60,917 bases of DNA, taken from NCBI GenBank assembly GCA_046294495.1, contig JBKBKV010000004.1, forward strand, positions 1 through 60,917. Direction: 5' to 3'. A program made the translations under genes and the position numbers. Shown here one piece after another: positions 33,746 to 42,222 of the stretch; within the stretch, counting starts at the first letter, position 1; the number at the start of each line of letters is the position of its first letter. Under the pieces are notes generated by a model. That model was not told the DNA's origin. It worked only from the letters and a program-made list of their open reading frames with translations, and made no database searches. The stretch is from HRBIN23 sp046294495. GTDB taxonomy: Bacteria > Chloroflexota > Dehalococcoidia > Lucifugimonadales > HRBIN23.

Positions 33746-34527
33746 GGTGCCTCCTGCACTGGAAGGAAGTTAGGGTAGTCTACCCGGGTCAGGAAGAGGC
33801 CACAAGGGGAGAGCGCCGGGCCAGCCGTGCTGGTTTTGGGCGACTCCAGCAAGGCCTTCACTCCATCTTTGTCAAGTTTGCCTTTCCCTACCTCCAACAG
33901 GGTGCCCACCATGCGCCGCACCTGGCCAGGCAGGAAGGCTTTACCCTCTACAGTGAACACCACCAGGTGCTCCTTGCATTCCACCCCAACCCGGGAGACG
34001 GTGCGCAGTGTGGAGCGCCGCCCGGGCGCCCCCGAGAAGGAGGCGAAGTCCCTGGTGCCCACCATCAGGGATGCAGTGTCTTGCATAGAGTGTATATCCA
34101 GGGGGGTGGGGCAATGGAAGGCGAAGCGCCTCCACAAGGGGGAGGGTTCCCGCCGGTTCCAAACCAGGTAGCGATACTGGCGGCGCGTGGCGTGTCGGCG
34201 AGGGTCAAAGTTAGGAGGCGCCTCATATGCCCCTACCACCCGAATATCCGGCGGCAGGTAAGCGTTGAGGGCGCTGCGTAGCACCTCCGGTGGGTAGCGC
34301 CGAGGAGCGGTAAAGGCTGCCACCTGGTATAGGGCGTGGGCACCGGCGTCGGTGCGGCTGGCCCCTTGGATGCTCACCCGTGCCTCCATAAGCCTACTCA
34401 GCGCCCTTATAAGTTCCCCCTGCACCGTGCGCCCACGGGGTTGGACTTGCCACCCCGAGAAGTCGGTGCCGTCGTATTCCAGCACCAGGGCGATGCGGCA
34501 CAGGCCAGGGGATGTGTCTGCAGCCAT
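33742..34527 (-). CDS. truA: tRNA pseudouridine38-40 synthase
   Basis: TruA forms pseudouridine at positions 38-40 of tRNA anticodon arms. The 261-residue protein has LEYDGTDFSGWQVQPRGRTVQ near the N-terminus, the catalytic aspartate in GASRTDAGAHA (about residue 60) and FLPGQVRRMVGTLLEVGKG in the C-terminal half. It lies within the ribosomal operon between rplQ and rplM, the order found in many bacteria. Confidence 0.95.
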   Translation of the reverse strand: MAADTSPGLCRIALVLEYDGTDFSGWQVQPRGRTVQGELIRALSRLMEARVSIQGASRTDAGAHALYQVAAFTAPRRYPPEVLRSALNAYLPPDIRVVGAYEAPPNFDPRRHATRRQYRYLVWNRREPSPLWRRFAFHCPTPLDIHSMQDTASLMVGTRDFASFSGAPGRRSTLRTVSRVGVECKEHLVVFTVEGKAFLPGQVRRMVGTLLEVGKGKLDKDGVKALLESPKTSTAGPALSPCGLFLTRVDYPNFLPVQEAP

Positions 34528-34544
34528 AGGGCACGGGATACCCC

Positions 34545-34940
34545 CTACACCAGTTCCAAAATGGCTATATGCGCCGCATCCCCCGGGCGGTAGCCCACCT
34601 TGACGATGCGGGTGAAGCCACTGGTTCGGTCCCGGTAGCGGCGAGGGAGTTGGTCAAAGACCTTTTGAACCACATCACGGTCGGGGATAGTGGCCAGAGC
34701 AAGGCGACGGTAGTGGAGGGCTTTGGCCCTGTTCTGGGGCGTATCACCCGCCTCGATGGCCCGCTGGGCAGCCAGTGCCCAGGCAATAACACGGTCGGCC
34801 ATCTTGCTGGCCACCCTGGCCTTAGGCAAGGTGGTCTGGATACGCTCGTGTAGGAAGAGGGAACGCACCAGGTTTCGCACCATCGCTCGGCGCTGCTCTG
34901 TGGGGCGTCCCAGTTTCTCGGTAACCACCTGGTGGGGCAT
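34545..34940 (-). CDS. rplQ: 50S ribosomal protein L17
   Basis: L17, near the exit tunnel. Key segments are KLGRPTEQRRAMVRNLVRSLF and QTTLPKARVASKMADRVIAWA, then RDRTSGFTRIVKVGYRPGDAA at the C-terminus. The length of 131 residues is typical. It follows rpoA by 15 bases, the conserved pairing. Confidence 0.97.
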   Translation of the reverse strand: MPHQVVTEKLGRPTEQRRAMVRNLVRSLFLHERIQTTLPKARVASKMADRVIAWALAAQRAIEAGDTPQNRAKALHYRRLALATIPDRDVVQKVFDQLPRRYRDRTSGFTRIVKVGYRPGDAAHIAILELV

Positions 34941-34955
34941 GGTAGTCTTCTCCTG

Positions 34956-36038
34956 CTAGGGCGTTGGCTCGTTTGGGGCCTCGGGCTGAGCCTGGGGAGG
35001 CTCGCTTTCAGGTTTATAGGGCTTTTCCTGCAGGGAAGGGGCTATAGCCCCCTCCCGGCGCAGATGAGCAGGTATGGGAATACCTTTATTGGTCAACTGG
35101 GCGATGACCTCTTCATAGGAACGGTCGCCGAAGTTGCGAATTTGCATCAACTGCTCCCAAGTGTGTTCCAGCAGTTCCCCCACCCTGCTAATGCCACCCC
35201 TGCGCAAGCAGTTAAGGGTGCGGGTAGAGAGTTCCAGGCGCTCCACTGGCATATGGTAGATCTCGGGGGGCACCTGAACAAGGGGTGCGGCGGTTACCCC
35301 CGGCCTCTGGGCGACCTGGGGGGCAAGGGTAAAGATGCCGAAGAGGTCCATAAGTTTCTGGGCCGCCTGCTTCACCGCCTCTACAGGGGTGATGGTGCCG
35401 TCGGTCCATACTTCAAGCACTAGGCGCTCGTAGGTAAGGCGCTGGCCTACGCGGGACTGCTCTACCTGGTAGTTGGCCTTGTAGACGGGGGAGAAGATGG
35501 CATCCACCGCCAGGGTGCCTGGGGCTAGCCCGTCGCTGCTGCGCTGAGCAGGAAGGTATCCCACCCCTTGTTCCACATTGAACTCTACCTCCAGGCTCCC
35601 CTCAGAGGACTCTATGGTGGCCAGGTAGTGCTCAGGGTTTACTATCTCCAGGTCGGCAGGTGTCTGGATATCCCCAGCACACACCTGCCCTGGCCCGCGC
35701 AGGGAGAGGTACATCTTGCCACCCCGTTCAGTGAGGCCGCGCAAACGGACGCCCTTTACATTCTGGAGGAAAGTTAGGACATCCTCACGGATGTAAGGAA
35801 TGGCGGTGAACTCGTGGGGCACATTGGCAATGCGCACCCAGGTTACGGCGAGGCCGGGCAGGTCCCTTAGAAGCACGCGGCGGAGAGGGTTTCCCAAAGT
35901 GGGACCATATCCTTCTCCTAGAGGCTCTAGAATAAACTTCCCGTAGGTTTCCGATGCTTCGGCCACCTGAAGGATAGGCCGCTGCTTTTCAGCCCCCTCT
36001 TGCTGGCTGAAGATGCTCACTGGCTCCACTGTAACCAC
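34956..36038 (-). CDS. rpoA: RNA polymerase alpha subunit
   Basis: Alpha dimerises to nucleate RNA polymerase assembly. The N-terminal domain shows FILEPLGEGYGPTLGNPLRRVLLRDLPG and the dimerisation segments; the C-terminal DNA- and activator-binding domain is at about residues 265-330 (LELSTRTLNCLRRGGISRVGELLEHT, NFGDRSYEEV). The 360-residue protein carries a roughly 30-residue Pro/Glu/Gln-rich tail after the C-terminal domain, longer than in E. coli. It lies between rpsD and rplQ. Confidence 0.96.
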   Translation of the reverse strand: MVTVEPVSIFSQQEGAEKQRPILQVAEASETYGKFILEPLGEGYGPTLGNPLRRVLLRDLPGLAVTWVRIANVPHEFTAIPYIREDVLTFLQNVKGVRLRGLTERGGKMYLSLRGPGQVCAGDIQTPADLEIVNPEHYLATIESSEGSLEVEFNVEQGVGYLPAQRSSDGLAPGTLAVDAIFSPVYKANYQVEQSRVGQRLTYERLVLEVWTDGTITPVEAVKQAAQKLMDLFGIFTLAPQVAQRPGVTAAPLVQVPPEIYHMPVERLELSTRTLNCLRRGGISRVGELLEHTWEQLMQIRNFGDRSYEEVIAQLTNKGIPIPAHLRREGAIAPSLQEKPYKPESEPPQAQPEAPNEPTP

Positions 36039-36115
36039 CCCTCCTGAGGTATCTGTAGTTGCCCTGTTCCTTAATCTCTTGCGGGCTGCGTGGTGTCTAA
36101 AGATGCAGATGCAGA

Positions 36116-36742
36116 CTAGCGGGAATAAAACTCCACAATGAGGCGCGTATCAATCTGCACATCCAGGTCGGCGGGTTGGGGAAGGGAGAGGACCTTTCCC
36201 GTCATCTGTTCCCGCTCCAGTGCCAGCCAGGCAGGCACCTCCCGCTTTGGGCCGCTCTGTGCCAGCGTCTGGGCCATTGGGAGGTTCCGGCTGGAATCTT
36301 TCCAGGTAACTGTATCCCCTACTTTTACAGGATAAGAGGGGATGTCTACCTTCTTCCCGTTGACCATGATGTGGCCGTGCCGCACCAACTGGCGGGCCTG
36401 ACGCCGAGAATCGGCGAAACCCAGGCGGAAGACTACATTGTCCAGACGGCGCTCCAACAGGCGCAGGAGAGCCTGGCCGGTCTCCCCTGTCTGGCGGCGG
36501 GCCGCATCCACATAGTGGCGGAACTGACGCTCCAGAAGGCCGTATATGTATTTCGCCTTCTGCTTCTCCCGCAGGCGCAGGCCGTAGTCGGAGACCTTTC
36601 TGCGCCGTGCGATGTGCATCCCCGGGCTACGCCGCCGTCGCTCAATAGGGCATTTGGGGGTATAGCACCTATCCCCCTTCAGGAACAACTTGTCGCCTAG
36701 CTGCCGGCACAACCGGCAGGCCGGTCCTGTGTAACGGCCCAT
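36116..36742 (-). CDS. rpsD: 30S ribosomal protein S4 (zinc-binding form)
   Basis: S4 initiates 30S assembly. The 208-residue protein has the zinc site C9-x2-C12...C26-x4-C31 near the N-terminus and the S4 RNA-binding domain LERRLDNVVFRLGFADSRRQARQLVRHGHIMVNGKKV. The presence of all four Cys marks the zinc-containing (C+) type. It sits between rpsK and rpoA. Confidence 0.97.
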   Translation of the reverse strand: MGRYTGPACRLCRQLGDKLFLKGDRCYTPKCPIERRRRSPGMHIARRRKVSDYGLRLREKQKAKYIYGLLERQFRHYVDAARRQTGETGQALLRLLERRLDNVVFRLGFADSRRQARQLVRHGHIMVNGKKVDIPSYPVKVGDTVTWKDSSRNLPMAQTLAQSGPKREVPAWLALEREQMTGKVLSLPQPADLDVQIDTRLIVEFYSR

Positions 36743-36764
36743 ACTGCCTTCCTCATCCTAACCT

Positions 36765-37148
36765 TTATACACGGCGCCGCTTGGGTGGGCGGCACCCGTT
36801 GTGGGGGATTGGGGTAACATCCCGAATGGCGGTAACGGTAAGGCCAACGGCTTGCAGGGAGCGGATCGCTGCCTCGCGCCCGGGGCCGGGGCCTTTCACC
36901 CACACCTCCACCTGGCGCAGGCCGTGTTCCATACCTTTGCGAGCGGCGTCCTCAGCGGCGCGCTGGGCGGCGTAAGCGGTCCCCTTGCGAGAGCCCTCGA
37001 ACCCAGCCGTCCCAGCGCTCCCCCACGCCAGCACATTACCTTGCAGGTCTGTAAGGGTAACGATGGTGTTGTTGAAGGTAGCGTGGATGTAGGCGCGTCC
37101 TACGGAGACAACTTTGCGCTCTCGGCGACGCCCCTTTCCTTGCGGCAT
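36765..37148 (-). CDS. rpsK: 30S ribosomal protein S11
   Basis: S11 of the small-subunit platform. Diagnostic segments are AYIHATFNNTIVTLTDLQGNV, the AAQRAAEDAARKGMEHG helix and the C-terminal DVTPIPHNGCRPPKRRRV. It is 127 residues, in the expected position between rpsM and rpsD. Confidence 0.98.
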   Translation of the reverse strand: MPQGKGRRRERKVVSVGRAYIHATFNNTIVTLTDLQGNVLAWGSAGTAGFEGSRKGTAYAAQRAAEDAARKGMEHGLRQVEVWVKGPGPGREAAIRSLQAVGLTVTAIRDVTPIPHNGCRPPKRRRV

Positions 37149-37181
37149 ATATGCAAAACCTCCCTTGAGATACCCAGGCTC

Positions 37182-37565
37182 TTACTTCTTGGCGACGGCG
37201 CGGCGGCGGCCAGCCACGGTCTTTCTGGGCCCCTTGCGGGTGCGGGCGTTGGTGCGTGTGCGTTGCCCGCGCACCGGGAGGCCCCGCTGGTGGCGTAGCC
37301 CCTGGTAGCACCGAATCTCCATCTTGCGGCGGATATTCATCTGCACCTCCCGCCGCAGGTTGCCCTCCACTTTGTAGTGCTTATCAATCGTGTCCCGGAT
37401 TCGCGCTAACTGCTCTTCGGTGAGTTCCCGCACCTTGGGGTTACCCGTAATCCCTGCTTGCTGGACGATACGGGCCGCCAGGGTAGGCCCAATGCCATAA
37501 AGAGCGCGCAGAGCGATGGTAACCCGCTTGTTGTCGGGGATATTTACCCCTGCTACCAGAGCCAT
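37182..37565 (-). CDS. rpsM: 30S ribosomal protein S13
   Basis: S13, at the top of the 30S head. It has VAGVNIPDNKRVTIALRALYGIG at the start and YQGLRHQRGLPVRGQRTRTNARTRKGPRKTV, with the usual basic tail. It is 127 residues, 15 bases after rpmJ in the operon. Confidence 0.98.
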   Translation of the reverse strand: MALVAGVNIPDNKRVTIALRALYGIGPTLAARIVQQAGITGNPKVRELTEEQLARIRDTIDKHYKVEGNLRREVQMNIRRKMEIRCYQGLRHQRGLPVRGQRTRTNARTRKGPRKTVAGRRRAVAKK

Positions 37566-37580
37566 ACACCCTCCTTTGGC

Positions 37581-37694
37581 CTACCCCTGGCGCTGTTTAT
37601 GTTTGGGGTTGGTGCAGATGATCCGCACAACACCCTTGCGCCGAACGACCTTACACTTCTCGCAGCGCCGCTTCACCGATGGCTGGACTTCCAT
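37581..37694 (-). CDS. rpmJ: 50S ribosomal protein L36
   Basis: A 37-residue ORF between infA and rpsM encodes L36: it begins MEVQPSVKRRCEKCKVVRRK and ends with the CTNPKHKQRQG segment. The zinc ribbon C11-x2-C14...C27-x4-H32 is complete (zinc-binding form). ATG 37694 and TAG 37581-37583 define it. It was recovered by position and by the zinc motif, being very short. Confidence 0.97.
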   Translation of the reverse strand: MEVQPSVKRRCEKCKVVRRKGVVRIICTNPKHKQRQG

Positions 37695-37712
37695 ATCGGC
37701 CTGTCCTCGCTC

Positions 37713-37931
37713 CTACTTGAAACGGTAGGTAATGCGTCCTCTGGTGAGGTCGTAGGGGGACAACTCCACCAACACCCGGTCGCCTGGCAGGATGCGGATG
37801 AAGTTCACCCGAATCTTGCCGGATGCGTGGGCCAGAATGGTGTGTCCATTGGCCAGTTTTACCCGGAATGTAACATTGGGGAGCGCCTCTTCTACGACAC
37901 CCTCCACTTCTATCGTCTCTTTCTTTGCCAT
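37713..37931 (-). CDS. infA: Translation initiation factor IF-1
   Basis: IF-1 binds the A site during initiation. The 72-residue product starts MAKKETIEVEGVVEEALPN and ends GRITYRFK with an OB fold between. ATG 37931 is chosen over the in-frame ATG 37955 because the family begins at MAKK and GGGAGTGG precedes it. It lies 13 bases after map. Confidence 0.97.
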   Translation of the reverse strand: MAKKETIEVEGVVEEALPNVTFRVKLANGHTILAHASGKIRVNFIRILPGDRVLVELSPYDLTRGRITYRFK

Positions 37932-37944
37932 ATCCACTCCCATT

Positions 37945-38766
37945 CTAACGCCCATTGAGGCGTGTTACCACCTCTTGCCCCTCTTCAGTAATGACAACGG
38001 TATCTTCAAAATGGGCCGACAAAGCCCCATCGGCGGTTACCACCGTCCACCCATCCTCCAGCACCCGCGTCCAATAGGTGCCCATGTTCACCATCGGCTC
38101 AATCGCGATGGCCATGCCAGGGAGCAGGCGAGGGCCTTCCCCGGGTTGGCCGTAGTTGGGGACAGGGGGGTCTTCGTGAAGATGCCGCCCGATGCCGTGC
38201 CCCACATACTCCCGCACCACCGTATACCCCCGGCCCTCTACATAGCGCTGGATAGCAGCGCCAATATCACCGATGTGTGCGCCGGGGCGGGCGTGGCGAA
38301 TACCCGTCTCCAGGGCAGCGCGCGTAACCTCTATAAGGGCCTGGACCCGGGCCGGCACCTTGCCTACAGCAAAGGTGCGGGCGGCGTCGGCATAGAAGCC
38401 GTCCACAATGGCCCCAGCGTCAATCTTCACTAGGTCGCCTTCTCGGATAACCCGCTCCCCAGGTATGCCATGCACAATCTCCTCGTTTAGAGAGACGCAC
38501 ACCACCCCAGGAAAGCCTCGGTAGCCTAGGAACGCGGGGCGAGCACCTGCCTCCCGAATCAGTTGGGAGGCTAGAGCATCCAGGTCCCGGGTGCGCATTC
38601 CCGGCTCTAGGGCCTTACCCAGGCGTTCTAGCAGCCAAGCCACCACCTGCCCGGCGCGACGCATAGCCTCCCGCTCCTCCGGCGTCTTGATGGCAATGCC
38701 GAAGGCCTGGGCATCTCCCACACGGGCAGAACGGGCCTGAAGACGCGTGTTCCGTTGCGTTCGCAT
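37945..38766 (-). CDS. map: Methionine aminopeptidase, type I
   Basis: Map removes the initiator Met from nascent proteins. Metal ligands are in VKIDAGAIVDGFYADAART (two Asp), GHGIGRHLHEDP (His), IEPMV and AHFEDTVVI (Glu). The 273-residue form starting at ATG 38766 carries about 30 residues ahead of the core that begins at IKTPEEREAMRRAG. A perfect TATAAT lies just 20 bases upstream and there is no Shine-Dalgarno, suggesting near-leaderless expression. The gene is the first of the infA-rpsI operon. Confidence 0.94.
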   Translation of the reverse strand: MRTQRNTRLQARSARVGDAQAFGIAIKTPEEREAMRRAGQVVAWLLERLGKALEPGMRTRDLDALASQLIREAGARPAFLGYRGFPGVVCVSLNEEIVHGIPGERVIREGDLVKIDAGAIVDGFYADAARTFAVGKVPARVQALIEVTRAALETGIRHARPGAHIGDIGAAIQRYVEGRGYTVVREYVGHGIGRHLHEDPPVPNYGQPGEGPRLLPGMAIAIEPMVNMGTYWTRVLEDGWTVVTADGALSAHFEDTVVITEEGQEVVTRLNGR

Positions 38767-38785
38767 AATGTGAACCCAAAACTCT

Positions 38786-38814
38786 ATTATATCAACGATG
38801 GGCCAGGGTTTCCA
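38786..38814 (-). promoter_or_regulatory. Promoter candidate for the map-ribosomal operon
   Basis: On the minus strand TGGAAA (38809-38814), 17 bp, TATAAT (38786-38791). The expected transcript begins about 12 bases before the map ATG and lies inside the end of the upstream hydrolase gene. Confidence 0.5.
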
Positions 38815-39533
38815 CTCACCCGCGCAGGGCCCTCCTCGGCTCCGCTGGAGGGCTTCAGGTGGCGCACTAGCCACTCCTTTAGCAGGGGGAGTAGGGTGTC
38901 AGAGGCCTCCCGCAGGCTGTGGCCGGCGCCGGGCAGGATGACCAACTCCTTAGGCTCGCGCGCCCATCCGTAGACCATGCGAGAGCATGCAGGAGGCAGG
39001 TGGGTGTCGGCCTCCCCGTGCACCAGGAGGAGGGGGCGGGGGGCCACACGCCCCGCTCCGTGAGCGCCGTAGGTCTGTGTAGACAGGGCCACCACGCAGG
39101 CCACGATGTCGCTGAAGGGGGCGGCAGTGATGACCACTGCTCCCCCAAAGGAGTGGCCCACCAGACCAACCTGTTTCATACCCATGCCTTTCAGGAAGGA
39201 CAGCCCAGCCAGGGCATCCAGAACGCACTCGTGCAGAACCCCAGGGCAACGGTAGTCTAGGCGGAGGGAGGCGATGGCGTGCTCTTGGGCCAACTCCTGG
39301 GCCAGGACACGGTAGCAACCATTGGCTGGGCCATCTACCCCACCCCGCACCCCCCAAACCCACAAGACGCCCTCCTGTGCCCCGGGCACGGGGTGGTAAA
39401 TCCCCTTGAGGTCGCCTCGTGTAGAATGGAGGACCACTCCCCGGCCACCCTGCCCTGGGGGTGGTGGCACAAAAGCAAAGTCCACCACCTGAATAGTATA
39501 CACATCCTCTTCGTATGGTTGCGGCACAGCCAC
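38787..39533 (-). CDS. Alpha/beta hydrolase (dienelactone-hydrolase-like)
   Basis: A 248-residue alpha/beta hydrolase. The nucleophile elbow is LVGHSFGGA, the acid lies in VHGEADTHLPP and the catalytic His in LPGAGHSL, giving a complete Ser-Asp-His triad. No signal peptide is present. The oxyanion strand is at VLWVWGVRGGVDGPANG. Substrate unknown; a carboxylic-ester or peptide hydrolase is likely. It lies between the MEMO-like gene (6 bases) and map (about 20 bases). Confidence 0.83.
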   Translation of the reverse strand: MAVPQPYEEDVYTIQVVDFAFVPPPPGQGGRGVVLHSTRGDLKGIYHPVPGAQEGVLWVWGVRGGVDGPANGCYRVLAQELAQEHAIASLRLDYRCPGVLHECVLDALAGLSFLKGMGMKQVGLVGHSFGGAVVITAAPFSDIVACVVALSTQTYGAHGAGRVAPRPLLLVHGEADTHLPPACSRMVYGWAREPKELVILPGAGHSLREASDTLLPLLKEWLVRHLKPSSGAEEGPARVSGNPGPSLI

Positions 39534-39539
39534 CCACTC

Positions 39540-40826
39540 CTACGAGGGCACGATATGCTGCGGCCTGCGTGTCCATAGCAAACCGGCGATGCTCACCAGG
39601 GAGGTGCCTTGGGCATCGGCAGGGCACTGGGCGTAGTCCACCAGATGCCCTTCCACCTCCGAACCCATGAGGCGCAGGGCTAGGTAGATGCAGGAGAGCC
39701 CGCATACCTTGCGCCGGTCCTGCTCGGCCTGGAGGGTTCGGAAAAAGCCATCGGCATTGCCCTGGCCTACCGTCGCCAAGAGGCCCAGGTCTGCCTCCTT
39801 AAGGCGTGCCTTGCCTACCAGGTCATAGGGCATAGCATCGCCAAAGGCAGGGCCCACGTGGGCCAGGTCGCCGGCGGCCACCACCAGCCACCTTCTGCCC
39901 CGGAGACCCTCGCGCAAAGTTTTTATGAAGTGTTCCAAGCGTATATCCTGGGCAGGGTTGAGGCCGTCGGTCATCCAGTGGGCAAAATGGCCACAAAGCA
40001 CAGGAAGCAAAGAGACCTGCTTTCCGCCCAGCGCATAGTGGAGCCATACCAGAGCCAGTTCAATAGAATGCTCGGTGGCGTGGTGCAGTTCTTCCGCGAA
40101 GGCGGCCTCGGGGCCAATAGCCTTGGCCAGAGCATCTACCAATAAGCGGTCGGTGGGTAGGCTCCCCCACGGAGTGGCATAGTGCTGGCGGGTCAGGGTA
40201 ATGCTTCCTGGCCCGCCCTGGTGGTCTGTCCCCAGGATAACCACCACATCTACATCCTGAAGGGAAGGGGCAGCCAAGCCCCAGGTCTTGGCATAAACCG
40301 GCCACCCCCGCTGATAGTCAATATGTGGGGAGAGGACACCCGCCAAAGGAGCCGCCGGAGGTTGAAGAGGGCCATGCTCGCGGGCGGCTTCCCACGCCTG
40401 TTGGCAAAAACGGGCTAAGGTTTGAGGGTCAGGGGGATAAACTATCCCCGCCAGAGCAGGAGAGCGGTAAGGTGCCTGGCGGAAGCGCTCCAGGGCGTGG
40501 CGCTGGGCCTCCCGGAAACTAGGGCTGTCCAGAAGGAGCGCCCGCTCCAGATGAGCGATGAACCCCTGCACCTGGGCCAGGGACATGTTTATGCCTGTGC
40601 GCAAGACAAAGGCGCTATGAATGGTGGGAATGTCTCGGCTCCCATCCATAAGAGCAAGCAGCGGGGCCATTTCCCTAGGGACCAGCAGGTCGGTAGGAGC
40701 AAGGGACAAGGGGTCGTGCAGGAGAAGATAGGGGCGTCCGTCTTGCCCCTGCACCCAGCGCACATCCAGGGGGCGCAGTTTCGGGTTTCCTTGCGGGCCG
40801 GTGGTGCCCCCGGAACGCAGAAGCAT
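39540..40826 (-). CDS. MEMO-family protein (AmmeMemoRadiSam system protein B-like)
   Basis: A 428-residue protein whose middle and C-terminal parts match the MEMO1/COG1355 dioxygenase-fold family: GVLSPHIDYQRGWPVYAKTW, VVILGTDHQGG, EHSIELALVWLHY and VVAAGDLAHVGPAFG. MEMO family members bind metal or heme ligands through such His and Asp residues. A roughly 130-residue N-terminal domain precedes it. No AMMECR1 or radical-SAM partner gene is near, which is unusual for the family. ATG 40826 follows AGGAG. It is adjacent to the hydrolase, perhaps in one transcript. Confidence 0.8.
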   Translation of the reverse strand: MLLRSGGTTGPQGNPKLRPLDVRWVQGQDGRPYLLLHDPLSLAPTDLLVPREMAPLLALMDGSRDIPTIHSAFVLRTGINMSLAQVQGFIAHLERALLLDSPSFREAQRHALERFRQAPYRSPALAGIVYPPDPQTLARFCQQAWEAAREHGPLQPPAAPLAGVLSPHIDYQRGWPVYAKTWGLAAPSLQDVDVVVILGTDHQGGPGSITLTRQHYATPWGSLPTDRLLVDALAKAIGPEAAFAEELHHATEHSIELALVWLHYALGGKQVSLLPVLCGHFAHWMTDGLNPAQDIRLEHFIKTLREGLRGRRWLVVAAGDLAHVGPAFGDAMPYDLVGKARLKEADLGLLATVGQGNADGFFRTLQAEQDRRKVCGLSCIYLALRLMGSEVEGHLVDYAQCPADAQGTSLVSIAGLLWTRRPQHIVPS

Positions 40827-40957
40827 GGCGTGCTCCTGAGGGAAGGTCTCCTCTCATTTTAACAGATAGGGGAAGGTGGCTTGGGAAGGCTGGCTTGCCA
40901 GCAGGGACGAAAAGCGCTACTATCGTGCACTGGGCACTACCCTATTGGGAGGTCTAG

Positions 40958-42169
40958 ATGGAACAAGTTACCGCGCCACCGCGCACCGGTGTGCGGGCCG
41001 GACGCATCTTCCTGCTGGTGGGCCTTACCCTAGGCCACGCCATTATCCACTGGTATCAACAGTCCTTCGTCATCCTCCTTCCGGAGATGAAGCAGAGCCT
41101 GGGGCTAGACCCTGTGCAAACAGGAGCGCTCTCCAGCGTGCGGGCCATCTCTGGTGGGGCGGCCAATGTGCCAGCCGGCTTCATCTCGGACCTCTTCCGC
41201 CGGCAGGGGGCAATTATTCTGGCAGTGAGTATGGCCTGGATAGGGCTGGCCTACCTGTTAGTGGGGATTGCCCCTACCTATGCACTGCTGGTGCCGGCTG
41301 TAGCCCTGGTAGGGATGGGAGGTGCAATCTGGCACCCACCGGCCATCGCCGTTCTTTCGCGGCGGTGGGCCGACCGTAGGGGCTTCGCTGTGGGCCTCCA
41401 CGGTGTGGGGGGGAGCATCGGCGATACCCTGGCTCCATTAGCAGTAGGGGTGCTTCTCCTAACCCTCTTCTGGCGCACCTTACTACACTTCTATGCCATA
41501 CCAGCGGTGCTCCTGGCGTTGGGTGTGTGGTGGTTCCTGCGCACCGGCTACCAGGAAGGGGGAGAAAAGCCCTCCCTTCGCGGGTATTTCGGCGCCGCGG
41601 GAAAGGTGTTGACCAACAAAGTTATTCTGGTGCTCCTGGTTGTGGCGGGGGTTAGGGCTATGGGCCAGGCGGCCCTCCTTACCTTCCTCCCTATCTACCT
41701 GCGGGAAGACCTTGACTACTCATCGGCCTTCGCCGGCCTGATGCTTAGCATCCTGACCTTTATGGGCATCGGCTCACAGCCTGCCCTTGGGTGGATTTCG
41801 GACCGCCTGGGACGGAAAGCGGTGCTGGTGCCCGGCCTGGCATTGCTGGCCCTCTTCGCCCTGCTTCTGGCGTGGGCGCGTCCCGGCTGGGAACTGGTCG
41901 CGGTTATTGTGGGACTAGGGCTGTTCTTCTACGCCCTGCAGGCTACTATTGTGGCAGCTGCAATGGACGCCACCGCTCGGGGGGCTGAAGCCACATCCGT
42001 AAGCCTTATCTTCGGAGGCACTTTTATCTTCTCTTCTGCGTCGCCCGTTATCGCCGGGGCGGCTGCCAAGGCGTGGGGGCTTACCAGCGTTTTCTACTAC
42101 GCCGCCGCCCTCTATGCCCTCTCTATGTTGCTGGTGCTATCTACGCCCCTGCGTCGGGCGCAGCCCTAG
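40958..42169 (+). CDS. MFS transporter
   Basis: A 403-residue major facilitator superfamily carrier with about 12 hydrophobic segments. The motif-A-like loop between helices 2 and 3 reads FISDLFRRQGA, and the second half has WISDRLGRKAV, the repeated motif A. No family-specific substrate residues were recognised; the sequence resembles the anion/metabolite-type carriers more than drug pumps. ATG 40958 follows GGGAGG. It stands alone and divergent from the MEMO-like gene. Confidence 0.88.
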   Translation: MEQVTAPPRTGVRAGRIFLLVGLTLGHAIIHWYQQSFVILLPEMKQSLGLDPVQTGALSSVRAISGGAANVPAGFISDLFRRQGAIILAVSMAWIGLAYLLVGIAPTYALLVPAVALVGMGGAIWHPPAIAVLSRRWADRRGFAVGLHGVGGSIGDTLAPLAVGVLLLTLFWRTLLHFYAIPAVLLALGVWWFLRTGYQEGGEKPSLRGYFGAAGKVLTNKVILVLLVVAGVRAMGQAALLTFLPIYLREDLDYSSAFAGLMLSILTFMGIGSQPALGWISDRLGRKAVLVPGLALLALFALLLAWARPGWELVAVIVGLGLFFYALQATIVAAAMDATARGAEATSVSLIFGGTFIFSSASPVIAGAAAKAWGLTSVFYYAAALYALSMLLVLSTPLRRAQP

Positions 42170-42222
42170 AGAGCATCCGCCCCTTCCAATAACTTCCTGA
42201 GGGGGGAAAACGGCGTCTCCCT

